Origin: Sphingobacterium sp. SGR-19 | GTDB taxonomy: Bacteria; Bacteroidota; Bacteroidia; Sphingobacteriales; Sphingobacteriaceae | Assembly: GCF_011043555.1 (NCBI RefSeq) | Contig: NZ_JAAKGS010000001.1 | Coordinates: 744,001 to 808,000 of the forward strand | Reading direction: 5' to 3' | DNA length: 64,000 nucleotides | Part shown: positions 44,950 through 52,891 of the stretch, in pieces | Layout: every line of letters starts with the position of its first letter | Position numbering within the stretch: the stretch's first letter is position 1 | The notes under the pieces: model-generated | Databases searched by the model: none | What the model saw: the letters and a program-made list of their open reading frames with translations, nothing else | What the model was told of the DNA's origin: nothing | Program-made: the position numbers and the translations under genes

Positions 44950-45798
44950 TTAACTTCCTTTTTACCCGAATTTCCTACAAAACTAGTTTTGATAGTTAAA
45001 CCATACATTCGTGGCTCCGCTAAATGTACTGCTCCAAAATCATAAGCATAATCAATATATGTTTTATTCATCAGATTGGATACCCATAAAGCTGCTTCCA
45101 TTCTTTTATACTGAAAGCCTAAACGGAAATTTAGCAGATTATACGCATCTTGCTGGATTGTATTCGCCAGATTAAAATACTGTTTTCCGATATTTCTGTG
45201 CTCCAGCCTCGCAAATAATTTAGAATTTGTATTTGAAGCCAAACTTCGGGTATATTGTAATGACAAAAACGAAGTTGTTTGGGGTGTAAAGATCTGTTTA
45301 TTACCACTTAAATCTTTATTTTCTCCATCATCTGCAATAATCAGTTCTCTATAAGAAGCATTGGTATAGCCAAAAGTATAGGTAAATTCAAGCCCCTTAA
45401 CAGGAAGGCCAGAGAGTTCTAATTCTACACCTTTGCTCTCCAACTTTGCCGCATTGCGAATTAATGTCAGTGCTTCCGGCATAATTAGAACAGGGATCTG
45501 TCCGTTTTTTATCCGGGTATAAAATAAAGTAGCATTCAACCTTAATCTTTTGCCTGCAAACATATTTTTGCTTCCTATTTCAAAGTTGTCACTATATTCC
45601 GAATCGTACGGAACAAGAGGTGGCGCTGAAGGGTCAGAAGACAATTGACTGATACCTCCGGCTCTAAATCCTTTACTGTATATTCCATAAAAATTATGTT
45701 CTTTGGACAAGCTGTAATTCAATGCAATTTTCGGGCTAAAGTTTCCGTACGCTTCAGAAGCTGACGTATCCGTCCTTGTAATGACTGCTTGGGGGGGG
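44946..45798 (-). pseudogene. TonB-dependent receptor, C-terminal remnant
   Basis: About 283 codons encode the last third of a FecA/siderophore-type TonB-dependent receptor: SPKIALNYSLSKEHNFYGIY, GFRAGG, and LNLMNKTYIDY-like strands through to the stop. The C-terminal motif ends in an aromatic followed by residues GNSGKKEVN. There is no plug domain and no signal peptide. At its 5' end the frame runs into a run of eight G (45791-45798) beyond which sequence matches an ECF sigma factor. It is a truncated gene and cannot form a barrel alone. A TTG at 45722 could start translation but no function is expected. Confidence 0.85.
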
Positions 45799-45957
45799 AA
45801 GTTCTTCCTTCTTTTCCAATATTTTCACAAAAGTATCTTGAACGATATCCAACGCAACGTCTTGACATTTTACAATATGCCACGAAAATTCCACGAGCGG
45901 GATATAATATTGCTCAAATAGTATCTTTATCTGCGTTTCTGTCAAAACACTTATCAT
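45799..45957 (-). pseudogene. ECF sigma-70 factor, N-terminal remnant
   Basis: Fifty-three codons from an ATG at 45957 match region 2 of an ECF sigma factor (FEQYYIPLVEFSWHIVKCQD and ALDIVQDTFVKILEKKEEL). The frame then enters the run of eight G and ends 11 codons later at 45754 in unrelated residues. Sigma regions 2.4 and 4 are missing. With the receptor remnant it indicates a lost FecI-FecR-FecA type locus. Confidence 0.8.
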
Positions 45958-46065
45958 GCGTGGATATTTATAATCGCTTCGGGTCAGTACTATCCAAAAG
46001 TAAGAAATAGGAACTACATTATCAAATTTTGAATGAATGTAGAACGACAATGTCGTCGGGATAGT

Positions 46066-46111
46066 AAAAATAAAAAACGTTTCCCTTTTTCTCGAAAAAA
46101 CGGGAAACGTT
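46066..46111 (-). terminator. Strong terminator of the SusC/SusD operon (locus 2)
   Basis: A perfect 10-bp stem AACGTTTCCC/GGGAAACGTT (46076-46085 and 46102-46111), extended inward by TTTTT/AAAAA, is followed on the minus strand by TTTTTTATTTTTA. It lies 15 bases after the SusD stop. Confidence 0.93.
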
Positions 46112-46126
46112 AAATCACATTACCTT

Positions 46127-47644
46127 TTAAAAAGTGTAATGTGGATTTTGCTCTAATGCTTTGTTTCTATCCCAAGCATCTCTAGGAATAGGAAATAATA
46201 TCGGCTGTGTCTGCAGCCATGGTTTTTGATTTACGTTTAAGCTCGGAAAATTAGGACGTTCTGCTTCAATAAAGTCAAGAAACCGTCCTCTCCGATTCAG
46301 ATCCGAAAATCCTCCCGTTGGTTCCCATATAAATTCCATCCTTCGCTCTTTAAAAATCGCATCTAAAGTTTCTGTTTTTGATAAAGTAAGTGGTAAGTCA
46401 GCTAGACCTGCTCGATCTCTGATCTTATTCACTTGATTTATGGCCTCTTCTGTACGGTCTCTTTCATTCAACGCTTCAGCATAATTCAGCACTATTTCAG
46501 CAAACCGAATCACTGGTGCATTGACGCCAGAGTTATTCAGTGTCGGTTTTTGCCAATATTTAGTCATAATATATCCAGAATGTGACCAACCAGCTGGCAC
46601 ATTATCGGGCATCACAAAAGCGGACATATCCTGATGATGTTCACCCGGGCCGATAATTGCCGCCCAATATCTTTTGTCGATGATTCTTCCGGAACCGTCT
46701 GTTTCATGTGCATCAACCCAATGCTGCTGCGGCACAAAGTTACTCCATGCAGCACCACCTGTAAACTCAGCAGGAGCGCCTCTAGGTGCTGTACGTTTCA
46801 CAAGATTGTTTCCTTCAGCGTCCACGCCTTCCCTAAATTGAGTAGAAAACAATATCTCCGCATTATTCTCATTTTCTTCCATAAAAATGGAACGGTAATC
46901 CGGCAATAATGTATATACTTCTTCTTCAAAAAGCGATTCTGAAATGGCAATCACATCATCGAACTTTTCCTGCCACAGATAAGCTTTATTCAATAAAGCT
47001 TTGCATGCCCCTGAAGTAACCCTTCCTACATCATTTCCCGTCCATGTAGCCGGTAGCACATCTTTCGCCTCATTCAGATCATTTTCTATTTGCTGCCATA
47101 CCGCTTCTGTTGTAGCACGAGGTATCTGCAGATCGGAATTAGCATCTAAAGGCTCCGTAATCAACGGCACACCACCGAAATATGTTACCAACCGATAGTA
47201 GAACAATGCCCGAATAAATTTGGCCTGTGCGATAATTTGGTTTTTTGTTTCCTCATCGCCTTCTTCCATCTCGACAACTTTTGCAACGACTACGTTAGCC
47301 CTACTTATCCCTTGATACGCAGCGGAATAAACATCCCTAAGAATTGTATTTGTAGACGGTAATGTCAAGGAATGCAATTCGATCCGATTTGCGCTTCCAT
47401 CCATCTCGTACATATCCCCCGATATTGCCCATTCAATATCGGCGGCATCCCGGACGTTAGAAAACGCTTCTTCTTTTTGAAGCGTGGCATAAACGCCTGT
47501 CAACGCAGCTTCCGCATCGGAGATATTCAGAAAAAACTCATCTTCAATCAATGTATCCTTTGGTGACAAAGACAAAAAATCGTCGCTACATGCCAAGCAT
47601 AGCAGCGTAGCGAAAAATAAAAAAGTGTTATGTATGTATTTCAT
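46127..47644 (-). CDS. RagB/SusD-family outer-membrane lipoprotein (locus 2)
   Basis: This 505-residue lipoprotein starts MKYIHNTFLFFATLLCLAC, then SDDFLSLSPKDT, the usual SusD opening. Family motifs FKERRMEFIWEPTGGFSDLNRRGRF and the late PIPRDAWDRNKALEQNP are present. It is the surface glycan-binding partner of the SusC 12-18 bases upstream and ends the polysaccharide locus before the terminator. An ATG two codons earlier (47650) is also possible. The sugar ligand is unknown. Confidence 0.95.
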   Translation of the reverse strand: MKYIHNTFLFFATLLCLACSDDFLSLSPKDTLIEDEFFLNISDAEAALTGVYATLQKEEAFSNVRDAADIEWAISGDMYEMDGSANRIELHSLTLPSTNTILRDVYSAAYQGISRANVVVAKVVEMEEGDEETKNQIIAQAKFIRALFYYRLVTYFGGVPLITEPLDANSDLQIPRATTEAVWQQIENDLNEAKDVLPATWTGNDVGRVTSGACKALLNKAYLWQEKFDDVIAISESLFEEEVYTLLPDYRSIFMEENENNAEILFSTQFREGVDAEGNNLVKRTAPRGAPAEFTGGAAWSNFVPQQHWVDAHETDGSGRIIDKRYWAAIIGPGEHHQDMSAFVMPDNVPAGWSHSGYIMTKYWQKPTLNNSGVNAPVIRFAEIVLNYAEALNERDRTEEAINQVNKIRDRAGLADLPLTLSKTETLDAIFKERRMEFIWEPTGGFSDLNRRGRFLDFIEAERPNFPSLNVNQKPWLQTQPILFPIPRDAWDRNKALEQNPHYTF

Positions 47645-47662
47645 GATCATTATCTTAACAAA

Positions 47663-50600
47663 TTAAAAACCTACTTTCACGCCAAACATATACGTTCTGG
47701 GCATCGGGTATACGCCATTGTCTACACCACTCGCCAATGGGTTCGTATCTCCAATTTCGGGATCAAAACCTGAATATTTTGTAAACGTGAACAAATTCTG
47801 TATCGACGTATACACTCGCAGCCGTTTTAGCATGTTTGTATTCTCAAATAATCCTTGTGGCAACGTATATCCCAACGTGAAATTCCGCAAACGTAAATAG
47901 GAACCATCTTCGATATAGAATGACGATAGGTTGGCGTAATTGCCATTTAAATCCGTATATTTCAAAATAGGCACGGTATTTCCACCATTTTCCGGCGTCC
48001 ACCTGTCCAATACATCCGCAGAAGCATTGATGACACCACTTCCACCAAAATATTTGATTGGATACGTACTGAATTTATTGACATGGAAGATATCATTACC
48101 TGAAACTCCCTGAAGCATGAGGTTCAAATCAAAATTCTTATAAGACAGGTCTATATTCATACCATAAGTAAGTGTTGGCCAAGGAGAGCCTAACATAACC
48201 CGGTCTTCGTCCGAAAGCACATTATCACCGTTGACATCCTTGAACTTAAAATCTCCGGCAGACGCATTCGGTTGAAATGTTTTATCAATCTCCTCATCTG
48301 ATTGGTAAATTCCTTCTACAACATAGCCCCTAAAATATCCAATTGGCAGCCCCACTTCGGTATAAGAACTATTCATGCTCGTAAACCCCACAACGGGTCC
48401 GCTGATCGGATTTCCGGCACCTAATGACAGTACTTCATTTTTCAATGTAGAAAGATTGACACTGACATCATATTGAAATTCATTTCCTCCGCCGTAGCCC
48501 ACTAGCAATTCGAAACCCGAGTTTCTGATTCGACCGCCATTCACCGAAGGTGCTGATTCAAATCCTGCTTCTAATGAAACAGGCAAACTCACCAACATAT
48601 CCCGCGTATCTTTAACATAGTACTCGGCGGTCAAATACCCTTCTCCATTCATAAATGTAGCGTCTATACCGAAATTCCACTGCTCGCTCGTTTCCCACTT
48701 CAGATCCGAATTACCCGGACGTATCATACCTGCTCCCGTAATCAAACGTTGGTCTGGTCCGAGAATATAGTTATCAGCCACGCGTCCTAAACCAAATGTA
48801 CTAGAATAACCAAATGCGCCGATAGCATCATTGCCTAATTGTCCCCAACTGGCACGCACTTTCAAGCTGTTGATTGCTCCGTCAGCATTAAAAAAAGACT
48901 CTTCCGAAATATTCCAACCGGCGGATACCGACGGGAAATTCCCCCATTTGTAAGAGGGACCGAAATTAGATGAACCATCACGACGGATGCTTGCAGAAAA
49001 CAGGTATTTATTATCAAATGAATAGTTTGCTCTTCCCAGGTAAGAAGCTAAGGTATACATCGAGCCTGTACCTGTCCCCCTTCGTTCTGACTCAGAACTC
49101 GTATTGATTACTCGGATGGTTTCATTTTGAAATTCACGTGCCGTAATTGAAATCCAATCATTTGTATTCTTTTGTGCCGTTTGTCCGACAATGAGAGAGA
49201 GATTATGCCTGTCAAACGTCTTATTATAACTCAACGTATTTTCAATCAACCAGTTGAGTCCCTGATCCTGCCTTTCGCTCAACACCGCCTGCGGGTTAGT
49301 ATAAAAACCACGCTGTACCTTCGGTTGCCAAGCGGTGCCTCTGTTAGATATAAAATCTAAACCAATACTACTTTTGAATTTTAAGCCTTCCATGATCTCA
49401 AATTCGCCAAAGGCATTTCCATAGAGGCGGAGATTATTCAAATAGTTTTCCATCGACTTCGCTCTCAAATAGGGGTTATCACCCTGTGTGGAGTAAAATG
49501 CAGATGAGCCGCTGACAACATCCTCTCGTCCCAGAGTCGGGTAAAACTGCTGAGCAAGATTAAAAATACCTAGCCTAAAATCTTCATTCCGTTGTCCTTT
49601 ACCCTGTATATAGGAAAAAGCCAAGCTACCTCCGAAGTTTAATCTATCTGTTGCTGTTAGGTCTACGTTGGCACGTCCGGTATAACGTTTATTCCACGTT
49701 TCCATTAAAGTACCTTGTTGGTCTCTATACCCTAGTGATAAGGCATTTCTTATTATTTGGTTTCCACCTGTCAGCGACAAGTCCACATTATACATGGGTG
49801 CTGTACGAAATACTTCATCCATCCAATTTGTTCCTTGCCCGAAGCTACTTGGGTTTTCCCATTCGGGATTGGTTGCCATATTAGAGTTTTGATATAGCTC
49901 ATTGGCTAATGTAGTAAACTGCTCCGCATCTAGAAATTTAGGCTGTCTCCATAAGTTTTGGAACCCCGTATACGCATGTAAATCTGCCGAAGTGACACCT
50001 TCCTTTCCTCTTTTAGTGGTGATGAGGATTACGCCGTTCGCAGCACGGGCTCCGTAGATAGAAGCCGCGGCGGCATCTTTTAATATCTCGATTGATTCAA
50101 TATCATTCGGATTGACAATCGACATGCCGTCAATATTGTCTGTACTTCCATTAATGGCTATATTCGACCCTCCGACCGGAAATCCATCAATAACATATAG
50201 CGGTTGGTTCCCCCCTGTTGTACCCACCCCTCTGATACGTACAGAACTCGCCCCACCTGGTGCTCCCGTCGTTTGGCTAATAGTTACGCCCGGCACTTTT
50301 CCTTGTATAGCACTGGTAAATGATGGTGCAGCTACCTTTTCCAAGTCTGACGATTTCACGGAAGATATAGACCCTGTCATTTCTGAACGTCGTTGTGTAC
50401 CATATCCGACCACCACCACTTCGTCAATATTGCCTTGCTGTGTTGTCATTACGACTTGAAGCGTTTCAAAATTAGAAACTATTATCTCGTTTGGTACGTA
50501 CCCGATATAAGAAAAAGAAAGAGTATCACCCATATTTACACCGACAACCTCAAATATTCCTTCCTGATTTGTTACACCTAAGGACCTGCCGTCTTTTGCA

Positions 50601-50779
50601 GATATTGTAACGCCGGAAATAGCTTGTCCAGAGTCATCCACAACCCTTCCTTTTAATCTTTGTTGTATGGACTCCGGCGTCCATCTACGCTTCTCTATCT
50701 CCCCCGCAGCATATCCTATCTTCACTAAAGCAAAAAACAACAAAATACATGTTAAATAAATTTTTCTTCTCATAGTCAT
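47663..50779 (-). CDS. SusC/RagA-family TonB-dependent transporter (locus 2)
   Basis: This 1,038-residue outer-membrane transporter has a signal peptide (MRRKIYLTCILLFFALV), a carboxypeptidase-like N-terminal domain (LKGRVVDDSGQAISGVTI), EVVVVGYGTQRR, a plug domain (VDGFPVGG and SIEILKDAAAASIYGARAANG in two stretches) and a 22-strand-type barrel. A second ATG lies two codons on. It probably imports oligosaccharides released by the enzymes encoded upstream. The 156-base gap before it carries an inverted repeat, so it may have its own promoter besides the operon transcript. Confidence 0.96.
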   Translation of the reverse strand: MTMRRKIYLTCILLFFALVKIGYAAGEIEKRRWTPESIQQRLKGRVVDDSGQAISGVTISAKDGRSLGVTNQEGIFEVVGVNMGDTLSFSYIGYVPNEIIVSNFETLQVVMTTQQGNIDEVVVVGYGTQRRSEMTGSISSVKSSDLEKVAAPSFTSAIQGKVPGVTISQTTGAPGGASSVRIRGVGTTGGNQPLYVIDGFPVGGSNIAINGSTDNIDGMSIVNPNDIESIEILKDAAAASIYGARAANGVILITTKRGKEGVTSADLHAYTGFQNLWRQPKFLDAEQFTTLANELYQNSNMATNPEWENPSSFGQGTNWMDEVFRTAPMYNVDLSLTGGNQIIRNALSLGYRDQQGTLMETWNKRYTGRANVDLTATDRLNFGGSLAFSYIQGKGQRNEDFRLGIFNLAQQFYPTLGREDVVSGSSAFYSTQGDNPYLRAKSMENYLNNLRLYGNAFGEFEIMEGLKFKSSIGLDFISNRGTAWQPKVQRGFYTNPQAVLSERQDQGLNWLIENTLSYNKTFDRHNLSLIVGQTAQKNTNDWISITAREFQNETIRVINTSSESERRGTGTGSMYTLASYLGRANYSFDNKYLFSASIRRDGSSNFGPSYKWGNFPSVSAGWNISEESFFNADGAINSLKVRASWGQLGNDAIGAFGYSSTFGLGRVADNYILGPDQRLITGAGMIRPGNSDLKWETSEQWNFGIDATFMNGEGYLTAEYYVKDTRDMLVSLPVSLEAGFESAPSVNGGRIRNSGFELLVGYGGGNEFQYDVSVNLSTLKNEVLSLGAGNPISGPVVGFTSMNSSYTEVGLPIGYFRGYVVEGIYQSDEEIDKTFQPNASAGDFKFKDVNGDNVLSDEDRVMLGSPWPTLTYGMNIDLSYKNFDLNLMLQGVSGNDIFHVNKFSTYPIKYFGGSGVINASADVLDRWTPENGGNTVPILKYTDLNGNYANLSSFYIEDGSYLRLRNFTLGYTLPQGLFENTNMLKRLRVYTSIQNLFTFTKYSGFDPEIGDTNPLASGVDNGVYPMPRTYMFGVKVGF

Positions 50780-50817
50780 GTGTATTTGATTCCGTATAAA
50801 AATATTAGGACACCATA

Positions 50818-50860
50818 ATTCGTTTATAAACCTGTATTCTTAATGGGTACGTAAACGAAT
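50818..50860. promoter_or_regulatory. Inverted repeat upstream of SusC (locus 2)
   Basis: ATTCGTTTA (50818-50826) and TAAACGAAT (50852-50860) are perfect inverted repeats 25 bases apart, 39-81 bases before the SusC start. It may be a regulator-binding site. GTACGTAAACGAA at its right side partly resembles the LacI-type motif of the neighbouring region. Confidence 0.45.
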
Positions 50861-50935
50861 ATACAAACACGAAGTGTAAAAAAGAAAATTTATATAAAAA
50901 AATAATACGGCTACCTGTTACTAGGCAAATATGAT

Positions 50936-52888
50936 CTATTTTTTGAACGTACGACCTTCCCAGTTATCCGTACGAAATGATGAAGCAGGCAATCCATCTT
51001 CGTTATATAAATTTGCATCTAATGGGTTATTTGACCAGGCATATCTAACCGCAACGGGACATTTTATTTCATCAGCCCATACAACAACAGTATTATTCTC
51101 TATTTTCGCTTTTGCCCACACAAATTTTTTATCTGCTCCCGCTATGGTGAAATATGTTAGCTCCGCATCCCCTTTTGCTTTAAGACCTGCGCCTGTATTT
51201 TTGAAGCGGATGATGATTTTATTGCCTTCGACACGAGAACTGTCGTAAACGGGCCCGGAAGCAATAATTTGATGGCCATACGAAACCTTCATCGCTGCTA
51301 GTGCTAAGCGATCCCCCACTGTTTTTTTGTCCTGCGGATGGATGTCATTCGTTTCTCCGACATCGTGTATCACGGCCATACCCGTATGCGGTAAGGCAAG
51401 TGCCATCGACTGCGCTTCACGCAACTCCGCCCAGGAAGATTCAACCGGTTGATCTTCTTCCTTTCCATAATTCGCTAATTGTACGTATAGAAATGGGAAA
51501 TCCCCTTGTTCCCATTTGCTTCGCCAATCAACAATCAGATCCGCAAATAACTGGCGATATTGATATGCTCTTCCGGCATTGCCCTCTCCTTGATACCAGA
51601 CTACTCCTTTGATTGAATAATTCGTAAGAGGATAGATCATACTATTGTATATCGCTGTAGGCTTTATATTAAACTTGGTCGTCATATTGGAGCGTAAGGC
51701 CGACAGTTTAGCACCGACTTTGTATTTCCATTTTCCTGCCAAGTCAATCCTTTCATTTACCGAAATAAAAACACATTCCTTGTCTGGGTAAAAACCTCCC
51801 GGTCCATCCGGATTAAGGATTCGTACCACAATACGATTTTTCCCTGCTTTGACCAACTTACCCGGCACGTTATAGTTTCGCTCTCGGCCACGCATATAGG
51901 AGTGTCCGACTTTAACACCGTTGAAGTAAGTGCTATCGCGATCATCTATAGCGCCAAAAAACAACGTCGCATCCCTACCGGCTAGATGAGCAGGAACATC
52001 AATTTCCTTCACCATCCATACCACACCAGGCATATTTTTGATCCCAGCTTTGTCCCAGTATCCGGGCACATCCGTGACCTCCCAATTCGAAATATCCAGC
52101 ATGGGATTTGCCCAATTGGTCACATTGTCGGAATAACCGATATCTTCTTCGCGCGACAGCTTATACCAATTCGACTTCAACACATCATCGGCGTCTTGTG
52201 TCTGCTTCACAACATTTGGATCCTTGAATTTATTAGCTTCGGCAACAAAGTCGGGAAAATGCTTCAAACCTTCCTCACTAATCCATGCTTCGGCTACTGT
52301 CGCAGAATAACTGGCGTTTATAATCCCTATCGGAACCCGTGTATCGTCATACACCGCTTTCGCAAAAAAATAGGCCACCGCGCTAAAATCCAATACATTT
52401 TGTGGATTTGCCGATTTCCACCCTTCCGATTGAACATCGTTTTGCAATGAAAAATTCCACGACGGCTTTACTAAAAACTGACGGATAAAGTTGTTGGATG
52501 AAGCGGCTATTTCTTTCGTATACTTTTCTTTTACTCTATCCATCTTAAAGGCCATATTCGATTGCCCGGAGCATAACCACACATCACCTACGAGGATGTC
52601 CCGGATCGTTATTTCGTTTTCGCCTTCTATCGTCATAACGTATGGCCCTCCGGCATCTAGCTTAGGTAAGGTTAATGACCATGTACCATCTACTGCCGTA
52701 GTTACCTGATATTGCTGTTTGTTGAATTTCACGGTAATTTCTTCTTCCACATCCGCCCAACCCCATATTTTCACAGGTTGGTCCCGCTGCAAAACCATCC
52801 CATCATCGATCAATGCCGGAAGTTTCACTTTAGCATAGATGATAGATGTATATAATATGCTCAACACAAGCAATAGCGTTCTTTTCAT
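50936..52888 (-). CDS. Sialate O-acetylesterase-like SGNH hydrolase
   Basis: This 650-residue exported enzyme shows a signal peptide (MKRTLLLVLSILYTSIIYA), the Ser in GDVWLCSGQSNM (Ser110), and the His block DIHPQDKK typical of sialate O-acetylesterases; the jelly-roll insert lies around residues 255-380. Family members remove acetyl groups from sialic acid, but in plant-polysaccharide loci they act on xylan, pectin and similar acetylated sugars. No sialidase or sialic acid genes are here, so a plant or algal acetylated glycan is more likely. It is three bases after the GH2-like gene. Confidence 0.9.
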   Translation of the reverse strand: MKRTLLLVLSILYTSIIYAKVKLPALIDDGMVLQRDQPVKIWGWADVEEEITVKFNKQQYQVTTAVDGTWSLTLPKLDAGGPYVMTIEGENEITIRDILVGDVWLCSGQSNMAFKMDRVKEKYTKEIAASSNNFIRQFLVKPSWNFSLQNDVQSEGWKSANPQNVLDFSAVAYFFAKAVYDDTRVPIGIINASYSATVAEAWISEEGLKHFPDFVAEANKFKDPNVVKQTQDADDVLKSNWYKLSREEDIGYSDNVTNWANPMLDISNWEVTDVPGYWDKAGIKNMPGVVWMVKEIDVPAHLAGRDATLFFGAIDDRDSTYFNGVKVGHSYMRGRERNYNVPGKLVKAGKNRIVVRILNPDGPGGFYPDKECVFISVNERIDLAGKWKYKVGAKLSALRSNMTTKFNIKPTAIYNSMIYPLTNYSIKGVVWYQGEGNAGRAYQYRQLFADLIVDWRSKWEQGDFPFLYVQLANYGKEEDQPVESSWAELREAQSMALALPHTGMAVIHDVGETNDIHPQDKKTVGDRLALAAMKVSYGHQIIASGPVYDSSRVEGNKIIIRFKNTGAGLKAKGDAELTYFTIAGADKKFVWAKAKIENNTVVVWADEIKCPVAVRYAWSNNPLDANLYNEDGLPASSFRTDNWEGRTFKK

Positions 52889-52891
52889 TTG

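Noticed and set aside
45754..46050. A functional 98-residue protein containing the sigma segment
   Set aside because: The first 31 codons lie upstream of the natural sigma start and the last ones are out of frame after the G8 run; only a remnant remains.
51986..52450. 154-codon plus-strand open frame
   Set aside because: It is antisense within the acetylesterase gene and rich in His/Arg/Ile as expected from complement of coding sequence.
50936..52888. Evidence for sialic acid catabolism
   Set aside because: No sialidase, specific transporter or nan genes are beside it; this esterase family is common in loci for other acetylated glycans.
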